From positions 783,348,119 through 783,412,118 of the forward strand of contig NC_081414.1 of assembly GCF_030272615.1 (NCBI RefSeq): a DNA stretch of 64,000 nt, written 5' to 3'. Position numbers and translations under genes: made by a program. This DNA is from Cryptomeria japonica (taxonomy: Eukaryota > Streptophyta > Pinopsida > Cupressales > Cupressaceae). This document shows positions 1 through 11,237 of this stretch, in pieces. Position 1 is the first letter of the stretch, and each line of letters begins with the position of its first letter. The notes beneath the pieces were generated by a model. It ran no database searches. It was not told the origin of the DNA and saw only the letters and a program-made list of their open reading frames with translations.

Positions 1-59
1 ATATATGCCAAGGCAAAAAAGCTATCATACTTCACAAACCGCAATTGGTGTTTGTGCAA

Positions 60-1858
60 TATCAACCTAGGCTACTAGAAGCACAACAACAAGGTTAATA
101 TCAAGGCATGGCACAAATACAATAACAACAGATGTACCAAGAACATTATATGCCGGAAACACCAAAAACGGCCATTTCAGAACATCAACAATCGATCGGA
201 AACACGATGTATCGACAAAGAGTACCCACCGGGATTAATGATGGACCTCCAAAATCTGATACAATTGCGCAACAGCTTGAGAAGTTGCAACGACAAGTTG
301 ACGCATTAGAAACTAAAGGAACAAAGAAGTTGTATACAGATTAGGATTTATGTCCTAATCCATTTGACAAGAGCTTATACATGCCTCCATTCCCTAAGCA
401 TTTTGAAGCACCTAATTTTGAGAAATATAAAGGGAATGGCAATCCAAAAGATCACATTCGAGCATTTTTTGTGGCATGTACTGAAGTGAGTTATGAGGAA
501 ACATATTTAATGCACTTATTTGCACAAAGTCTCACGGGACAAGCCATGGATTGGTATTCGCATTTGCCAGGAAATATAAAGACTTGGTCTGAATTAGCTC
601 AAAAGTTTATATCTCACTTCGCATTCAACATCGATAGTGACGTGACAATGTCAGATTTATGCAACACCAAGAAAAAGCAAGGTGAGCCGTTAGTGACTTT
701 CTTGCAATGATGGCGAAGCTTGTATAGTTGTTCTTCCCTAGATATACCTGAAGAACAACAAGTGAATTTATTTATCCAAAATTTGGTCCCAGAAATGATG
801 TATGAACTCAAATTAAAAATTCCCAGTACTATTGAGAAACTCATTAAGAAAGGGATGAACATTGAAACTGCTCTTGTAGCCAAGGGAATCACTAAGCTTA
901 ACAAAGACAATGACAACACGAACAATGCAGGTGACAGAAATAGATTTTGGTATAAGAACAAGAATGTCACTAATGATGGAGTTGTTGATGCAAGTGCGGT
1001 GAATGCAAATCAACCCCCATTCACAATCAAGAAATTGAGTGTTCCTAATATGTCGACTATGGAACAAAATCAAACACTAGTGATAATGTTACTCAATAGC
1101 CAGAATACCAACAACATACTCAAAGATACATTCAACAATATAATCAACAACAAGGCCAGCAACAAAACCAACAACGCAAACCTTTTCGATCAAGGGATGG
1201 GCCTCCTCGACAGTTTACGCCATTGGGAGAGCCTATTGAGTCAGTAATGAAACAATTAATACAAGCAAAATTTATTAAGCTACCAGATATCAAGGCAGAA
1301 CCAATGGTAAAAATGCATTGGTGGAATGATAATGCATACTGTGAGTACCATCGGTCAAAAGGACATAAAACCATGTCATGTTTTCAATTGAAACATATGA
1401 TTCAAGACTTGTTAGAGCAAGGAGTAATTGAGGTAGATCCACCCAACGCAACCTCTAACACTGATCATACCATTTTCAAAACTCCTTTGCTTGATCATGA
1501 CAAGGGTAAGACATCTTCTTCAAACTCTACCCAAATAGCAAATTATGCAAATACTGGTTTCAAAAATGTCATCAATTGTTTCCGAGTGTCAAATGAGTAT
1601 GTTTCTACCCTAAGAATAAAGGAACAAGATCCTTCTTATGCGGTCACCACTCATCGATCCAAAATAGTCTTGAAAGGAGCTCCTGCAACTCCTCCCAAAC
1701 CAACTCCTGCAAGTCAGTATAATCTCTTGGATCATCTAGGAAAGACACCTGCACAAATATCAATCCTTGAGTTGTTGAAAATGTTCCCCATGCATCATGC
1801 AGTCCTAGATAAAGCTTTAATTGAGTCCATTGTCCTGACAGACATTGATGTTGACTAG
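60..1858 (+). pseudogene. gag: Tat-1 gag (capsid/nucleocapsid), broken
   Basis: Gag would form the retrotransposon particle. A Q-rich N-terminus leads into a retrotransposon gag core (about 381-1,000), with motifs such as FEKYKGNGNPKDHIRAFF and GQAMDWYSHLPG that align by eye with the better-kept copy at 49,700-50,180. The C-terminal part (1,223-1,858, a different frame) carries the CEYHRSKGHKTMSCFQLK nucleocapsid-like motif (C-x2-H-x4-H-x4-C), in which a His replaces the second Cys of a classical zinc knuckle, followed by a conserved QDLLEQG segment. Stops interrupt it at 342-344 and 708-710, and a frameshift lies near 1,170-1,222. Most stops fit CGA-to-TGA or CAG-to-TAG change. It is not translatable as one protein. 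Confidence 0.85.
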
Positions 1859-3673
1859 TTTCAAGCCCGAACTGGACATCTAGTTGTTTCCCAAAATGTC
1901 GCATTTTCTGATAATGATATCTCACTTGATAAGCTCCCTCATAAAGATCCTTTACACCTTGAAGTCTTTGTCCATAATTGCAAAATCTGATGAGTCTTGA
2001 TAGATGGCAAAGCAGGTCTTAATATTTGTACCTTGAGAGTGGTCATTGGCCTTGGTTATACAGAAAATGACATTCATGCTTCCAGAAGAATAACAATCAA
2101 AGAATATGATGATGCTAAGCGCCCATCCAAAGGGATAATTACATTGCCTATCAGAGTTGGTCGAGTGACAAAAAACACTTTCCTGCAGGTCCTAGACCTT
2201 GATCTCCCTTACAATATGATTCTTGGTCGTCCATGGATCCACGCAATGAAAGCAGTTCCATCCACTTATCATCAATGTTTAAAATATCCTTACAATCGAA
2301 CTGAGATAACAATTCTAGGAGATCCTAATCCATTTCAATTTTGTGCTGCCCTAAAGGATTCTCCACAGCAGCAAGTCCCCATCAATAGAGAGGCCAAATC
2401 ACATAGTTATGTGGATCCTAATGAATTGTTAGATGCTGTCAAAGGAAAATTGAAGATACAGGACCAAGGATGCGGAGAATATTCAATGGATCAAACATTC
2501 CTGATCAGGAATTTAACAATATCTCCAAAATCATATAGCAAACTGCATTTGTTGCAAAAGGAACCTAAGGTGGTTATTCAATATCAGCCTCCCACTACAT
2601 TTACAAGATGGGGTGAACTTGACAAAGAAACTTTAGACGATGATGTCATAGATTGGCTTTATAAGGATCCAACTGAGACCCCACCTGTTAGGTTGCCAGT
2701 GGAATGGTATGGCAAAGGATTTACTATGCTGCAAAAGAAAGGATATGACAGCTGTAGTGGCTTAGGCCTGAACAACAATGGGAGGCTAGAACCTGTTATA
2801 CCCAAGATGCGACCTCCAACTTTAGGGTTAGGTTTTGTACCATTGCGAATTGGATCCTCATCTACCAAAGTGACTATGTGTTGAAAAGGGCATGACTCTG
2901 ATGATGAAATAACACCTAAGGATACCCGACCCGAAACTGATTCCAATGAATGGGAGTGGAGATCTTTTTCTTTTAGCTCCTATGCCCTTGACAATATTTT
3001 CCTTGACCCTGATAATTTGCCTATTTAAGACAAACATGAAATAACTCCTCTTCCTAAAACATGTCCTAATGCTTGGATAGAGTCATTATGGGATCCAAGC
3101 TCCAAATCAGATACAAGTAGTTCAAATAGTGATACCACAGATGTTTACATCTTTACCATCTCAGTCCTTTCTCTCCTTAAAACTGATGATGACATGCCCC
3201 TTGTCTATCCCCAGCTTATCCAACATGACCAACAAGAACCACTCACATTGGACTGTTTTCAAAATGACAAAGCAATTGCAGAATTCCATAGACTACGGGA
3301 AGGCATACCACAACGTGATCATAAGGCAGGATTTGCTATTGATCTGGATTCCACAACATATTTTGGGGAGTCAACTCCATCTTCCAGTCATCAAAATGAA
3401 AAAAGAAAAGAAAAAATACAAAATCAAAAGAATATATTTTTGAGTGAAAACCGTAAGGCACTCTCTGATCATGCAAAAGTAAAACTAAAAGACGTACCTG
3501 CGGGTGAAAACCTCTCTGAGGCACCCAAAGGTGGAAGAGTGGACATACCCCTATCAAGTCAGGATAAATCAACATTGCTTGTGGAAATGACTGAGGAAAT
3601 TAATTTGGGTACACCTAACAACCCTAAGGTCATTCATTTTGCTGCTTCTCTACATGAAAATAGGAAAAGATAG
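1859..3673 (+). pseudogene. Tat-1 protease, G-patch and linker, broken
   Basis: This part of the pol precursor is in frame 2. The aspartic-protease core is seen as LIDGKAGLNICTL (from ~1,997; catalytic Asp kept, but the usual DGG is DGK) and the conserved ILGRPWIHAMKAVPSTYHQC block at about 2,218-2,280. A G-patch-like segment follows at about 2,700-2,850 (YGKGFTMLQKKGYDSCSGLG ... LGLGF). A linker ends in the block GENLSEAPKGGR before RT. Two adjacent TGA codons lie directly before LIDG, both explicable as CGA to TGA, and a further TGA is at 2,882-2,884. The frame is lost again between 3,673 and 3,730. Confidence 0.8.
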
Positions 3674-4860
3674 ATTTTGTCAATTTCTTTCTTGAGAAGA
3701 AGATCAATTTTGCATGGTCCTATGCAGATATGCCTGGCCTTGATCTAGAATTAGTCCTTCATCACTTGCCATTAAAAGCAGATGCCAAGCCTGTCAAACA
3801 AAAACTCAGAAAGATGCATCCCCAGGTGGCTCTTTTGGTCAAGGTAGAACTAAAAAAATTACTGGATGTGGGCTTTATCAGACCCATCGATTATGTAGAC
3901 TGGATTTCAAATTTGGCACTAGTTAGCAAAGTAACTGGGGGCATCAAAATCTGTACAGATTTTAGGGATCTCAATAAAGCATGCCCTAAAGATGATTTTC
4001 CACTGCCAAATATCGACATCATAGTTGACATGACTGTTGGATATGAGATGCTCTCATTGATGGATGGTTTCTCCGGCTATAACCAAATTCACATTGGTCC
4101 TGAAGACCAACATAAGCCTACATTCACATGTACTTGGGGTACTTATTGCTGGAATATGATGCCCGTCGGTCTTAAAAATGCAGGCGCCACATATCAAAGA
4201 GCGATGACGACAATTTTTCATGATTTCATGCATACTTTGATGGAGGACTATGTTGATGACTTATTATGCAAATCTATCACAAGAGATAGTCATTTAGCCA
4301 TCCTGGGCCCAATCTTTGACCGAATGGAGACCTACAAGCTCAGACTCAATCCAAAGAAGTGTGTCTTTGGTGTCACAATTGGCAAATTACTAGGGTACAT
4401 TGTTTCTCACAAAGGCATTGAAGTTGACCCTGCCAAGGTTAAAGCAATAATGGATATGCCTCGTCCTTCTAATCTCCGTCAACTACGCTGTCTGCAAGGA
4501 AAGCTCCAGTCAATCCATCGATTTATAGCTTAGTTGGCCGACAAATGTCATCCATTCTAGCATCTATTGCATAAAGGTGTCGCTTTTAAATGGACTGAGC
4601 AATGTCAATCAGCCTTTCAAGCTCTCAAAGACTATTTGTTGTCGCCACCTATTCTAATGCCTCCTATAGAAGGAAAGCCATTTATATTGTATATTTTTGC
4701 AACTGAAACGACACTAGGAGTTCTCTTGGCCCAACAGGATGAGAATAGCAAAGAGCGAGCTATTTATTATATCAGCCGGACACTAGTAGGCTATGAGTTG
4801 AATTATTAAACTATTGAATGGGCATGCTTAGCAGTGGTATTTGCAACACAAAATCTCTGA
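3674..4860 (+). pseudogene. Tat-1 reverse transcriptase and first RNase H, broken
   Basis: The RT would copy element RNA into cDNA. Motifs seen are ICTDFRDLNKACPKDDFPLP, SLMDGFSGYNQI (motif A Asp), MPVGLKNAGATYQRAM and the catalytic MEDYVDDLL box at ~4,243-4,270. The connection and first RNase H follow (KWTEQCQSAFQALKDYLL, then YYISRTLVGYELNY). In-frame stops at 4,531-4,533, 4,558-4,560 and 4,807-4,809 kill it, all in frame 1. The second copy at 53,000-54,330 is colinear with this one. Confidence 0.9.
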
Positions 4861-5547
4861 AACTATATGTTAAATCACCAAACATTGTTGGTTGCAAAAA
4901 TTGATCCCTTAAAATACTTGCTTAGTAGAGTATCTTTGACAGGTCGCCTAGCAAAGTGGGTTATGATCCTCAGTGAATTTGATATTGAGTATATGGAGCG
5001 AAAGGCAATAAAAGGACAAGTCATAGCAGATCAACTTGCAGAGGCTCCTATTTATGACGATCATCCCATGTTGACCGATTTTCCAGATGAATCGGTCTTT
5101 GCTCTCACATCTTCTAATGAATGGAAGTTATACTTTGATGGATCCCATACCAAGTTCAGGTTTGGAGCAGGTATCTTTTTTGTCACCCCTCAAGGTGATG
5201 TTATTCCCAAGTCCTACAGAATAACTTTTCATTGTACCAATAACATTGCAGAGTATGAAGCATTGGTCACAGGACTCCGAGTAGCGGTCCACTAGAATAT
5301 CACGCATTTGCAAGTCTATGGAGATTCTCCATTAGTCATCCGACAAGTGAATGATGACTACGAAACAAAAGATGAAAAGCTTATTCCCTATAAGCATATG
5401 GTAGATTTCTTCAAGACAAAATTCATGGCTATCCATTTCAATCAAGTTCCAAGAATGCAAAACAAGTCAGCAGATGCGATGGCTATGATTTCTTCCATGT
5501 TGAATATGCCCCACAATATGGACAAATGTGAATTTTTAGTCAAATAG
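4861..5547 (+). pseudogene. Tat-1 second (archaeal-type) RNase H, broken
   Basis: A second RNase H domain follows the RT-RNase H unit, which is the hallmark of the Tat lineage. Motifs seen are LYFDGSHTKFRFGAG (first Asp), NIAEYEALVTGL (Glu) and YGDSPLVIRQ (Asp), then QNKSADAMA in place of the usual NxxADxLA. Stops occur at 5,293-5,295 and 5,545-5,547. It would trim RNA or primer sequences during reverse transcription, and it is fused in frame with the integrase segment downstream. Confidence 0.8.
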
Positions 5548-6876
5548 TTGTTGGTTCCTTCTTTTGACATTCCAACAGCAGATGTGATGTGCATTCTTGT
5601 TGGTCCCAACTCCCCGTGGTACAATGATGTATATCAATATTTGAAATCCCAAACCTTACCATCTAACCTTTCCACTAACCAACGCCTAGCCTTCATTCGA
5701 CAGACAGCCAAATATGTCATCATCGCCGACACCCTTTACCATCATTCCTTTGACCATACCCTCCTCAAGTGTTTGGATTCTAATGAAGCACGAACGGCTT
5801 TACACGAGGTTCATGATGGTATATGTGGGGGCCATTTCAATGGTCTAAGCTTAGCCAAAAGGTTGATTTGTACTGGGTATTTTTGGCCCACTCTGGAAAG
5901 GGATGTTAATGATTTTGTTAAGAAGTGTTACAAATGCTAGATCCATGGAAACTACATTCATGCACCATCCCAAGAGCTTCATTCTATCATATCTCTATGG
6001 CCCTTTTCTCAATGGGGATTGGATCTTATTGGCAAGATTTACCCAACATCTGCAAATGGACACAAGTTTATCATTATAGCCACAGAGTATTTTACAAAAT
6101 TGATCGAAGCTATCCCCATGACCTATATCACTCATGTACAAATTTCAAAATTCCCATTGAATTATATCATATGTTGGTATGGGGTTCCCCTTTCCATAGT
6201 CACAGATAATGGTCGTCCCTTCAAGAATAAAGATGTCAAGGAACTCTGTGAAAAGTTTCATATCCAACACCATTTCTCCAGTCCATACTATCCACAGGGG
6301 AATGGTCAAGCTGAAGCATCAAATAAAACTATTATCAAGATCCTGAAAAAGGTTGTCAATGACGTTGGTCAAGATTGGCATGTATAGTTGAGTCCAACAC
6401 TATGAGCCTATCGCACTTCTATCTGCACACCTATTGGCGCAACACCTTATTCCTTGGTGTATGGTGTGGAAGCCATTTTACCCTTGGAAGTGGAGATTCC
6501 TTCACTGTGTGTTTCCTTGCAACATCTAATTGATGATGAAATGCACAGAGTCTCTCAGTTGCATCAGCTTGAGATGTTAGATGAGAAATGTCAGACAACC
6601 CTGACACATTTGCAAGCATATCAAAACCATCTTCGTCGCTCTTATAATAAGAAGGTCAAAGGGTGACACTTCAAAGTGGGAGATCTAGTTTTAAATTCAA
6701 ACCCTAAGAATGCACAATCTACTGACATCATCAAAGGTAAGTTTGAACCTAATTGGGTTGGGCCTTTCCTAGTGACTGCAGCCTATGGCTCTGGGGCATA
6801 TCAACTTGCCACTCCAGAAGGTGAACCTTTGTCTGATCCTGTAAATAGCATGCACCTTCGCAAGTACTGGGCATAA
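5548..6876 (+). pseudogene. Tat-1 integrase, broken
   Basis: The integrase would insert the cDNA. A zinc-binding HHCC head is visible (LHEVHDGICGGHFNG ... CYKC). The catalytic core follows with LDLIGKIYP (Asp 1), VTDNGRPFKNKD (Asp 2) and YYPQGNGQAEASNKT (Glu). The C-terminal domain ends YGSGAYQLATPEGE ... NSMHLRKYWA with no chromodomain. Stops lie at 5,938-5,940, 6,385-6,387, 6,403-6,405 and 6,664-6,666. The last codon before the 3' untranslated region is at 6,873. Confidence 0.88.
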
Positions 6877-8545
6877 TTTTTTGTCAGCACTTCTTCAAGT
6901 ATGATCCTAAAAAAATACAAAAAAAATCAGAAAGCAAAAAAATACAAAAAAAAAAGTGAAAAAAGAAAACAAAAGAGAAAAAGAGCAAAAAAGTAAAGAA
7001 AAATGATTCGCCCTCTAGTGAAAACCTGGCAAATAGGCGCTTTGGGCAAGTACCATGGTGAAAACCTAGCAATCAGGTGCCATGTGTAATGAGATCATTG
7101 CTCCATCATCTGTCATGACCTCTAGCTATGCTTTCTCTTGGCCGGTTTATCATGTCTATCTTTGTCTTGACCCAATGTTCTGTTCCAGGCCTGTGATTGG
7201 TCAATATCATTGTCTTGCATACTCTGGTTCCTTGTACATATGACTTCCAAATGTGCATTGGGTGCATTCCCCTTGTCATGATCAATCACTAAAATCATAA
7301 AAAATTGAAACATGTCCTAAAATAATTCAAAAAAATCAAATAATATCCTAAAAAAAATCTCTAAAAAATTGAAAAATGTCCTGAAATAATCCAAAAAAAT
7401 CAAATAATGTCCTGAACAAATCTCTTAAAAATTGAAAAAATGTCCTAAGAAAATCCCTAAAAAGTCAAATAAAGTCCTGAAAAAAATGAACACAAATTTT
7501 TTTTGCAATAAATAACTCCTATGTGCATAGACAGTTCACTAAGTATACATCCAACAACTCGCAATCCAATGCTGCACTTTAATGAAATCATGCATTAACA
7601 GATGAACTTTTTCAATCAAATGAGACATTCCAACTGATCACAATTGTCTTCTCCATCGAACATCAATATCATTGGTCCTTAGCACATTTTCATGAGTCTT
7701 ATACAAGGTGTGGTATGCTCGAAACCAGACTGTGTCCTGTCTTAGACAGGGTACCGCATTCCCTGAAACCAGACAATATGATCGTCCTATCAACACTTTC
7801 AACTTTTGACAATCAAGATCAAGATGTTTGTTTGACTTATTTTGAATTAGAAAGTCTTATCATTTATTGATTTATCTTCGATCATGTTCCTATGTTGCTC
7901 GATGATGTCACTGAGTGATTTAGAGTGACCGAGATGGTTCATGGTCCCTTTCTTTTTTGTTCTAATTGCTGTTTGTTTGTGATGTCTTTGTCTTTTGCAA
8001 AAAGGGTTGCATTTCATCTCTGGCCTTCCATGCCATGATGCTACGCATCCATTTTGCTACATTAAAATAAAGGTTCTCACCTACAAAGTGCATTACTAAA
8101 AGCAAGTTTTTCTTCATCTCTAATTGTCCTCTATTTCATTTCTTCTTACTAACACTTCTTTCATCAGTTCAGATAGTCAGTTCGGTCTAGTGCTCCGATC
8201 TCCAAAAACATATGTTGCATCCTGCATCCTTTTGGTTAGTACATTTGCATTACATCAAACATCATATCAAGTATTTTATCCATTTCATATTGTAAATGCA
8301 TCAACAAATCAAAATGCATCCATACATATTCCACAATAAATAGTGCATAAGTCATCCATACATGGTAAATAACTATAAATTATAATGCATTGCATCCCAT
8401 CATATCAATGCATATCATATCATATATCAAATCAATATCGGAGTACAAAATTGGACTGTCTGTCCTAAGTATGGCTCGCAGGCTGACTACAAAATGTCCA
8501 ACTACATATGTCTCTATTGTAAGAAGCATGTGCCTCTATCACTAG
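6877..8545 (+). other. Tat-1 3' non-coding region between integrase and antisense gene
   Basis: No gene is seen here. The first part is A-rich with two copies of a GTGAAAACCT-type motif, each followed by a GGCGC or GGTGCC run and separated by GGGCAAGTACCATG (about 7,017-7,084). The same arrangement occurs after the integrase of the second Tat element (about 56,316-56,465). An irregular A-rich tandem repeat lies at 7,298-7,485. The rest (7,490-8,545) is AT-rich with CATATCA/CATTTGCA low-complexity stretches near 8,200-8,430. Confidence 0.6.
7298..7485. repeat. A-rich minisatellite, about 2.5 units of ~70 bp
   Basis: Units run AAAATTGAAA(A)ATGTCCT(A/G)AAATAAT, then (C/T)CAAAAAAATCAAATAAT and TCCT(G/A)AA. 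They repeat imperfectly about every 70 bases inside the 3' non-coding part of Tat-1. No coding is seen. Confidence 0.65.
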
Positions 8546-8607
8546 GTGCTCCCTCTATCCTCCTCATCCCTGCCATGTCTCAAGGATGATGTCCCTCCTG
8601 GTCCTGG

Positions 8608-10810
8608 CTATGGTGGTCTCATAGGTCCACTCACCCCCATGTTGCTCAATGACCTCCGAGAGCGTGCCCTGCTCTCTGTCCTCGATAGTGCCCGATATGA
8701 AGTTGCTCTCTGCTTTGGTGGAACTGCACTCTCATATAGTGTCCTCCAATGGCGTATCTCCTCTCTGGTCTCTACCAACATCTGTGCCATCTCCCATGCA
8801 CTGGCATCCCTAATCGACCCAATATACTCAGTAACTCTTTGTTCTTCTTGCTGTGCCTGAGCTACTGTTGTATCTCGAGTCACTATGAGTCTGGCTATCT
8901 CCGCTCTGAACTGATCCTGCTCTGTCCTCAAGATGGCATTCTTTCTCTCTAAAGTCGCAATATGATCATGCTGACTCACTATGGTAGCCCTACACATCTC
9001 CATCTCCTCTATGCTAGCTATCTCTGGCTCTATAGGTATATCTTGCAATGACTCCTGCTCACCTAAATTTGGCTCATGATCATCATCCCTCTCATCATAT
9101 CCATCCTCATCATCCCCCTCATCCTCATCCCTGCCCTCATCCTCCTCATCCTCATCATCTCCCTCCTCCTCTCCTACGAGTGGGAAGTCCTCCTGTCTCC
9201 TCAGTACTGGAATGTCCGGATCTGTCAATGGCACTGGCCGTCGTCGTGCAAACCATCTCTCATACTCCTCTGTCATCTCGGTGTCCACCACATTTGATCT
9301 CCAATCCCACCGTCTCTACTATAGCTATGTGAAGTCAGCATATGCTATGTGTGGCTGAATCATACTCCCCCACTGACTTGTCTCTCTGTGAGATCGGGCA
9401 AAGTGTGCAGTCCTCCTAAGTACATCCTGCCTCTCTCCAAACTGTCGTCTGACTCTCTTTGGCAGGTAGATCTCAATCACTCTCTAGTGATTCACTGGTC
9501 GCCCAATTAGGTACCTCTCCTATCTACAATACAGTAGCTCATCACTATCAGCTGACCATCCAGGGTAATCACAATATGGCCTCCATGTGAACTCTCTCAG
9601 TCTGTCTAGCTCGTGTTGCTAATACAATATGTATCCAAACGGACCCTGTCTTAGTGCTCCCCCATTGCCATACACACATGGTCGATGTGGTAATACCTAT
9701 CTCTCTACAATCGGTCGACATATGGCTATGTGCTCAAATTCCCATACCTGTAACAATGTGACTCCACAGCTCAAAGTCTGCACTCCCTGATATGCTATCT
9801 GATGCAACTGAAAATACAGCATAGCCAGTACACATGGTCCCCATGCGTACACCATCCCCTCTATTGCCATCTACTCTAGCACTCTTCCCCATCCAATAGG
9901 GAATCCATGTCCTCATCTATCTCCTGCTAGTAGACATGCTATCACCATGGCTATCATCACATATCGTCGATCATACTCTGATGCCATGGTCTCCCAACCA
10001 ATCTCCCTCTCTACGATATCCAGATCATCTGTGTCGCACTCAAATAATCTACACAAAGCATCTCTCCCTGTCACTGGGTCATACTCTACCATCTCTCCAT
10101 GAATCAGAATGCGGAGGATACGCCATACATCTTCTAATGTCATAGTCACCTCTCCAGTTGCCAAATGGAATGAGGAAGTCTCCGAGTGCCATCGCTCTGC
10201 CAATGTAGTAAGTAGTCTTGTGTTTGCCCTAATCGTGGGCATGAATGTGACATAGTATATGCCAAGTCCTGCTAATGTATCTCTATCTGTGCTCCTGAGT
10301 CTATGTCATAACATGAAGCAGTCTGGTCGGTTCTCCCGCGTGATCAATGGATATTGTTGACTTTGCATCACAATTGGGGCATATTTTGTTAGTTTTAGGG
10401 TTTCCTCCTATGGGTTGCATTTCCTCATTTTCATGTCCAAATCAGAGTGTTTTTCATCTATTTTGACCTATCCTCTTCTTATCCCCCCTTTTTGGATCAT
10501 TTGCACACTGTTTTTTGACCAAATTAGGGTTTACACTACACAATTGTGCCTGTGTGATGAGTCCTACACCTATGTCACATAACCTATGCCTGTGTCCCCC
10601 TACACAAGTGCAGAAGACATTACACAAGTGCAGGATTCACCCTACACAAGCGTAGAAGTTACTTTCTACATTTTCTGTGGGCCCCGCAATGTCCCGCAAG
10701 CAAGCCAAATTCATAAATTTGAAAATATGGGTTTTTGAGATACATACCACTGCTCTCGCATCATCTGATCATTTGTACATGCGTACATGTTCTTCGAGGT
10801 GATCTGCCAT
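8608..10810 (-). pseudogene. Tat-1 antisense plant-mobile-domain (PMD) gene, two exons
   Basis: This gene is antisense to the element. Exon 1 is 10,810-10,748: ATG, 21 codons, one internal TGA, then donor GTATGT. Exon 2 runs from about 10,359 to 8,608 in a single frame. Its N-terminal half is a PMD: LLTTLAERWHSETSSFHL and TMTLEDVWRILRI match the PMD pattern (large hydrophobic, RW, ETHTFHL, TLEDV). It is followed by YAWGPCVL-type residues, a D/E-rich stretch (9,080-9,180 on the template) and a coiled coil near REEIRHWRTLYESAVP. Known family: PMD proteins include host MAIN/MAIL1-type regulators and transposon-borne copies. Stops near 10,300, 9,913, 9,857 and 9,708 make it a pseudogene, but the frame is otherwise kept. 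The acceptor near 10,361 is one base out of phase, so the exact splice is unsure. Confidence 0.72.
10525..10675 (-). repeat. Short direct motifs in the antisense intron of Tat-1
   Basis: The plus strand carries a run of related motifs: TACACAAGTGCAG, ACACAAGTGCAGG, TACACAAGCGTAG and variants such as CTACACCTATGTC and GCCTGTGTGA. They lie between exon 1 and exon 2 of the antisense gene. The second Tat element has a different motif series at the same place. Confidence 0.5.
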
Positions 10811-10907
10811 TGGAATGTTCACCATCTCTCTGCAAGTGTCCTTTTCCAGAGCAACAAATTCTCCTCTTGGGCTAGTGCAAATGAGCAATTTTCACTCTCT
10901 TTGTCTC

Positions 10908-10915
10908 ATTTATAG
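10908..10915 (-). promoter_or_regulatory. Putative TATA box of the Tat-1 antisense gene
   Basis: CTATAAAT is read on the minus strand 98 bases upstream of the antisense ATG at 10,810. The second Tat element has CTATAAGATA 91 bases upstream of its antisense ATG, so the spacing is conserved although the surrounding sequence is not. The assignment is inferred from position and motif. Confidence 0.5.
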
Positions 10916-11101
10916 ATCTTTGTCAGTGCATAGATGGATGTGCACTCTCTCCATCTCATCTTGGTCATGGTCTTTTGCATCTTCAATTTCTTGTCCTTCA
11001 TGCATCCGATCTCTGATTGTCAGTCTGTTCACTCCTATCATTTTTATCGATCAATTGGCCTCTTTTCTGGATGTTTCCGACCAATTCCTCGAGGGGGCAT
11101 G

Positions 11102-11199
11102 CATATGTCATTGTCAATGTTTGGGACATTTTCATTATTGTTCTTTGAAACATATGTCATTGTCAGTGTCTGGGGCATTTTCATTATTGTTCTTTGAAA
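11102..11199. repeat. 49-bp tandem duplication next to the PPT
   Basis: Two adjacent 49-base copies begin CATATGTCATTGTCA and end TTCTTTGAAA, differing at about three sites. They lie just upstream of the PPT. The second Tat element has a single version ending in TTCTTTGAAACAA. Confidence 0.75.
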
Positions 11200-11223
11200 C
11201 AATGCTTAAAATTGCATTTTCTC

Positions 11224-11237
11224 AAAGAGGGGCAAAA
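11224..11237 (+). other. Polypurine tract of Tat-1
   Basis: AAAGAGGGGCAAAA lies directly before the LTR start TGTAGACACC at 11,238. It is the plus-strand primer site. The identical 14-mer precedes the 3' LTR of the second Tat element at 61,126-61,139. Confidence 0.9.

Noticed and set aside
8546-9332. Plus-strand ORFs opposite the antisense gene (104, 67, 94 and 73 aa)
   Set aside because: They are shadows of the minus-strand acidic and coiled-coil codons, with low-complexity composition that mirrors it.
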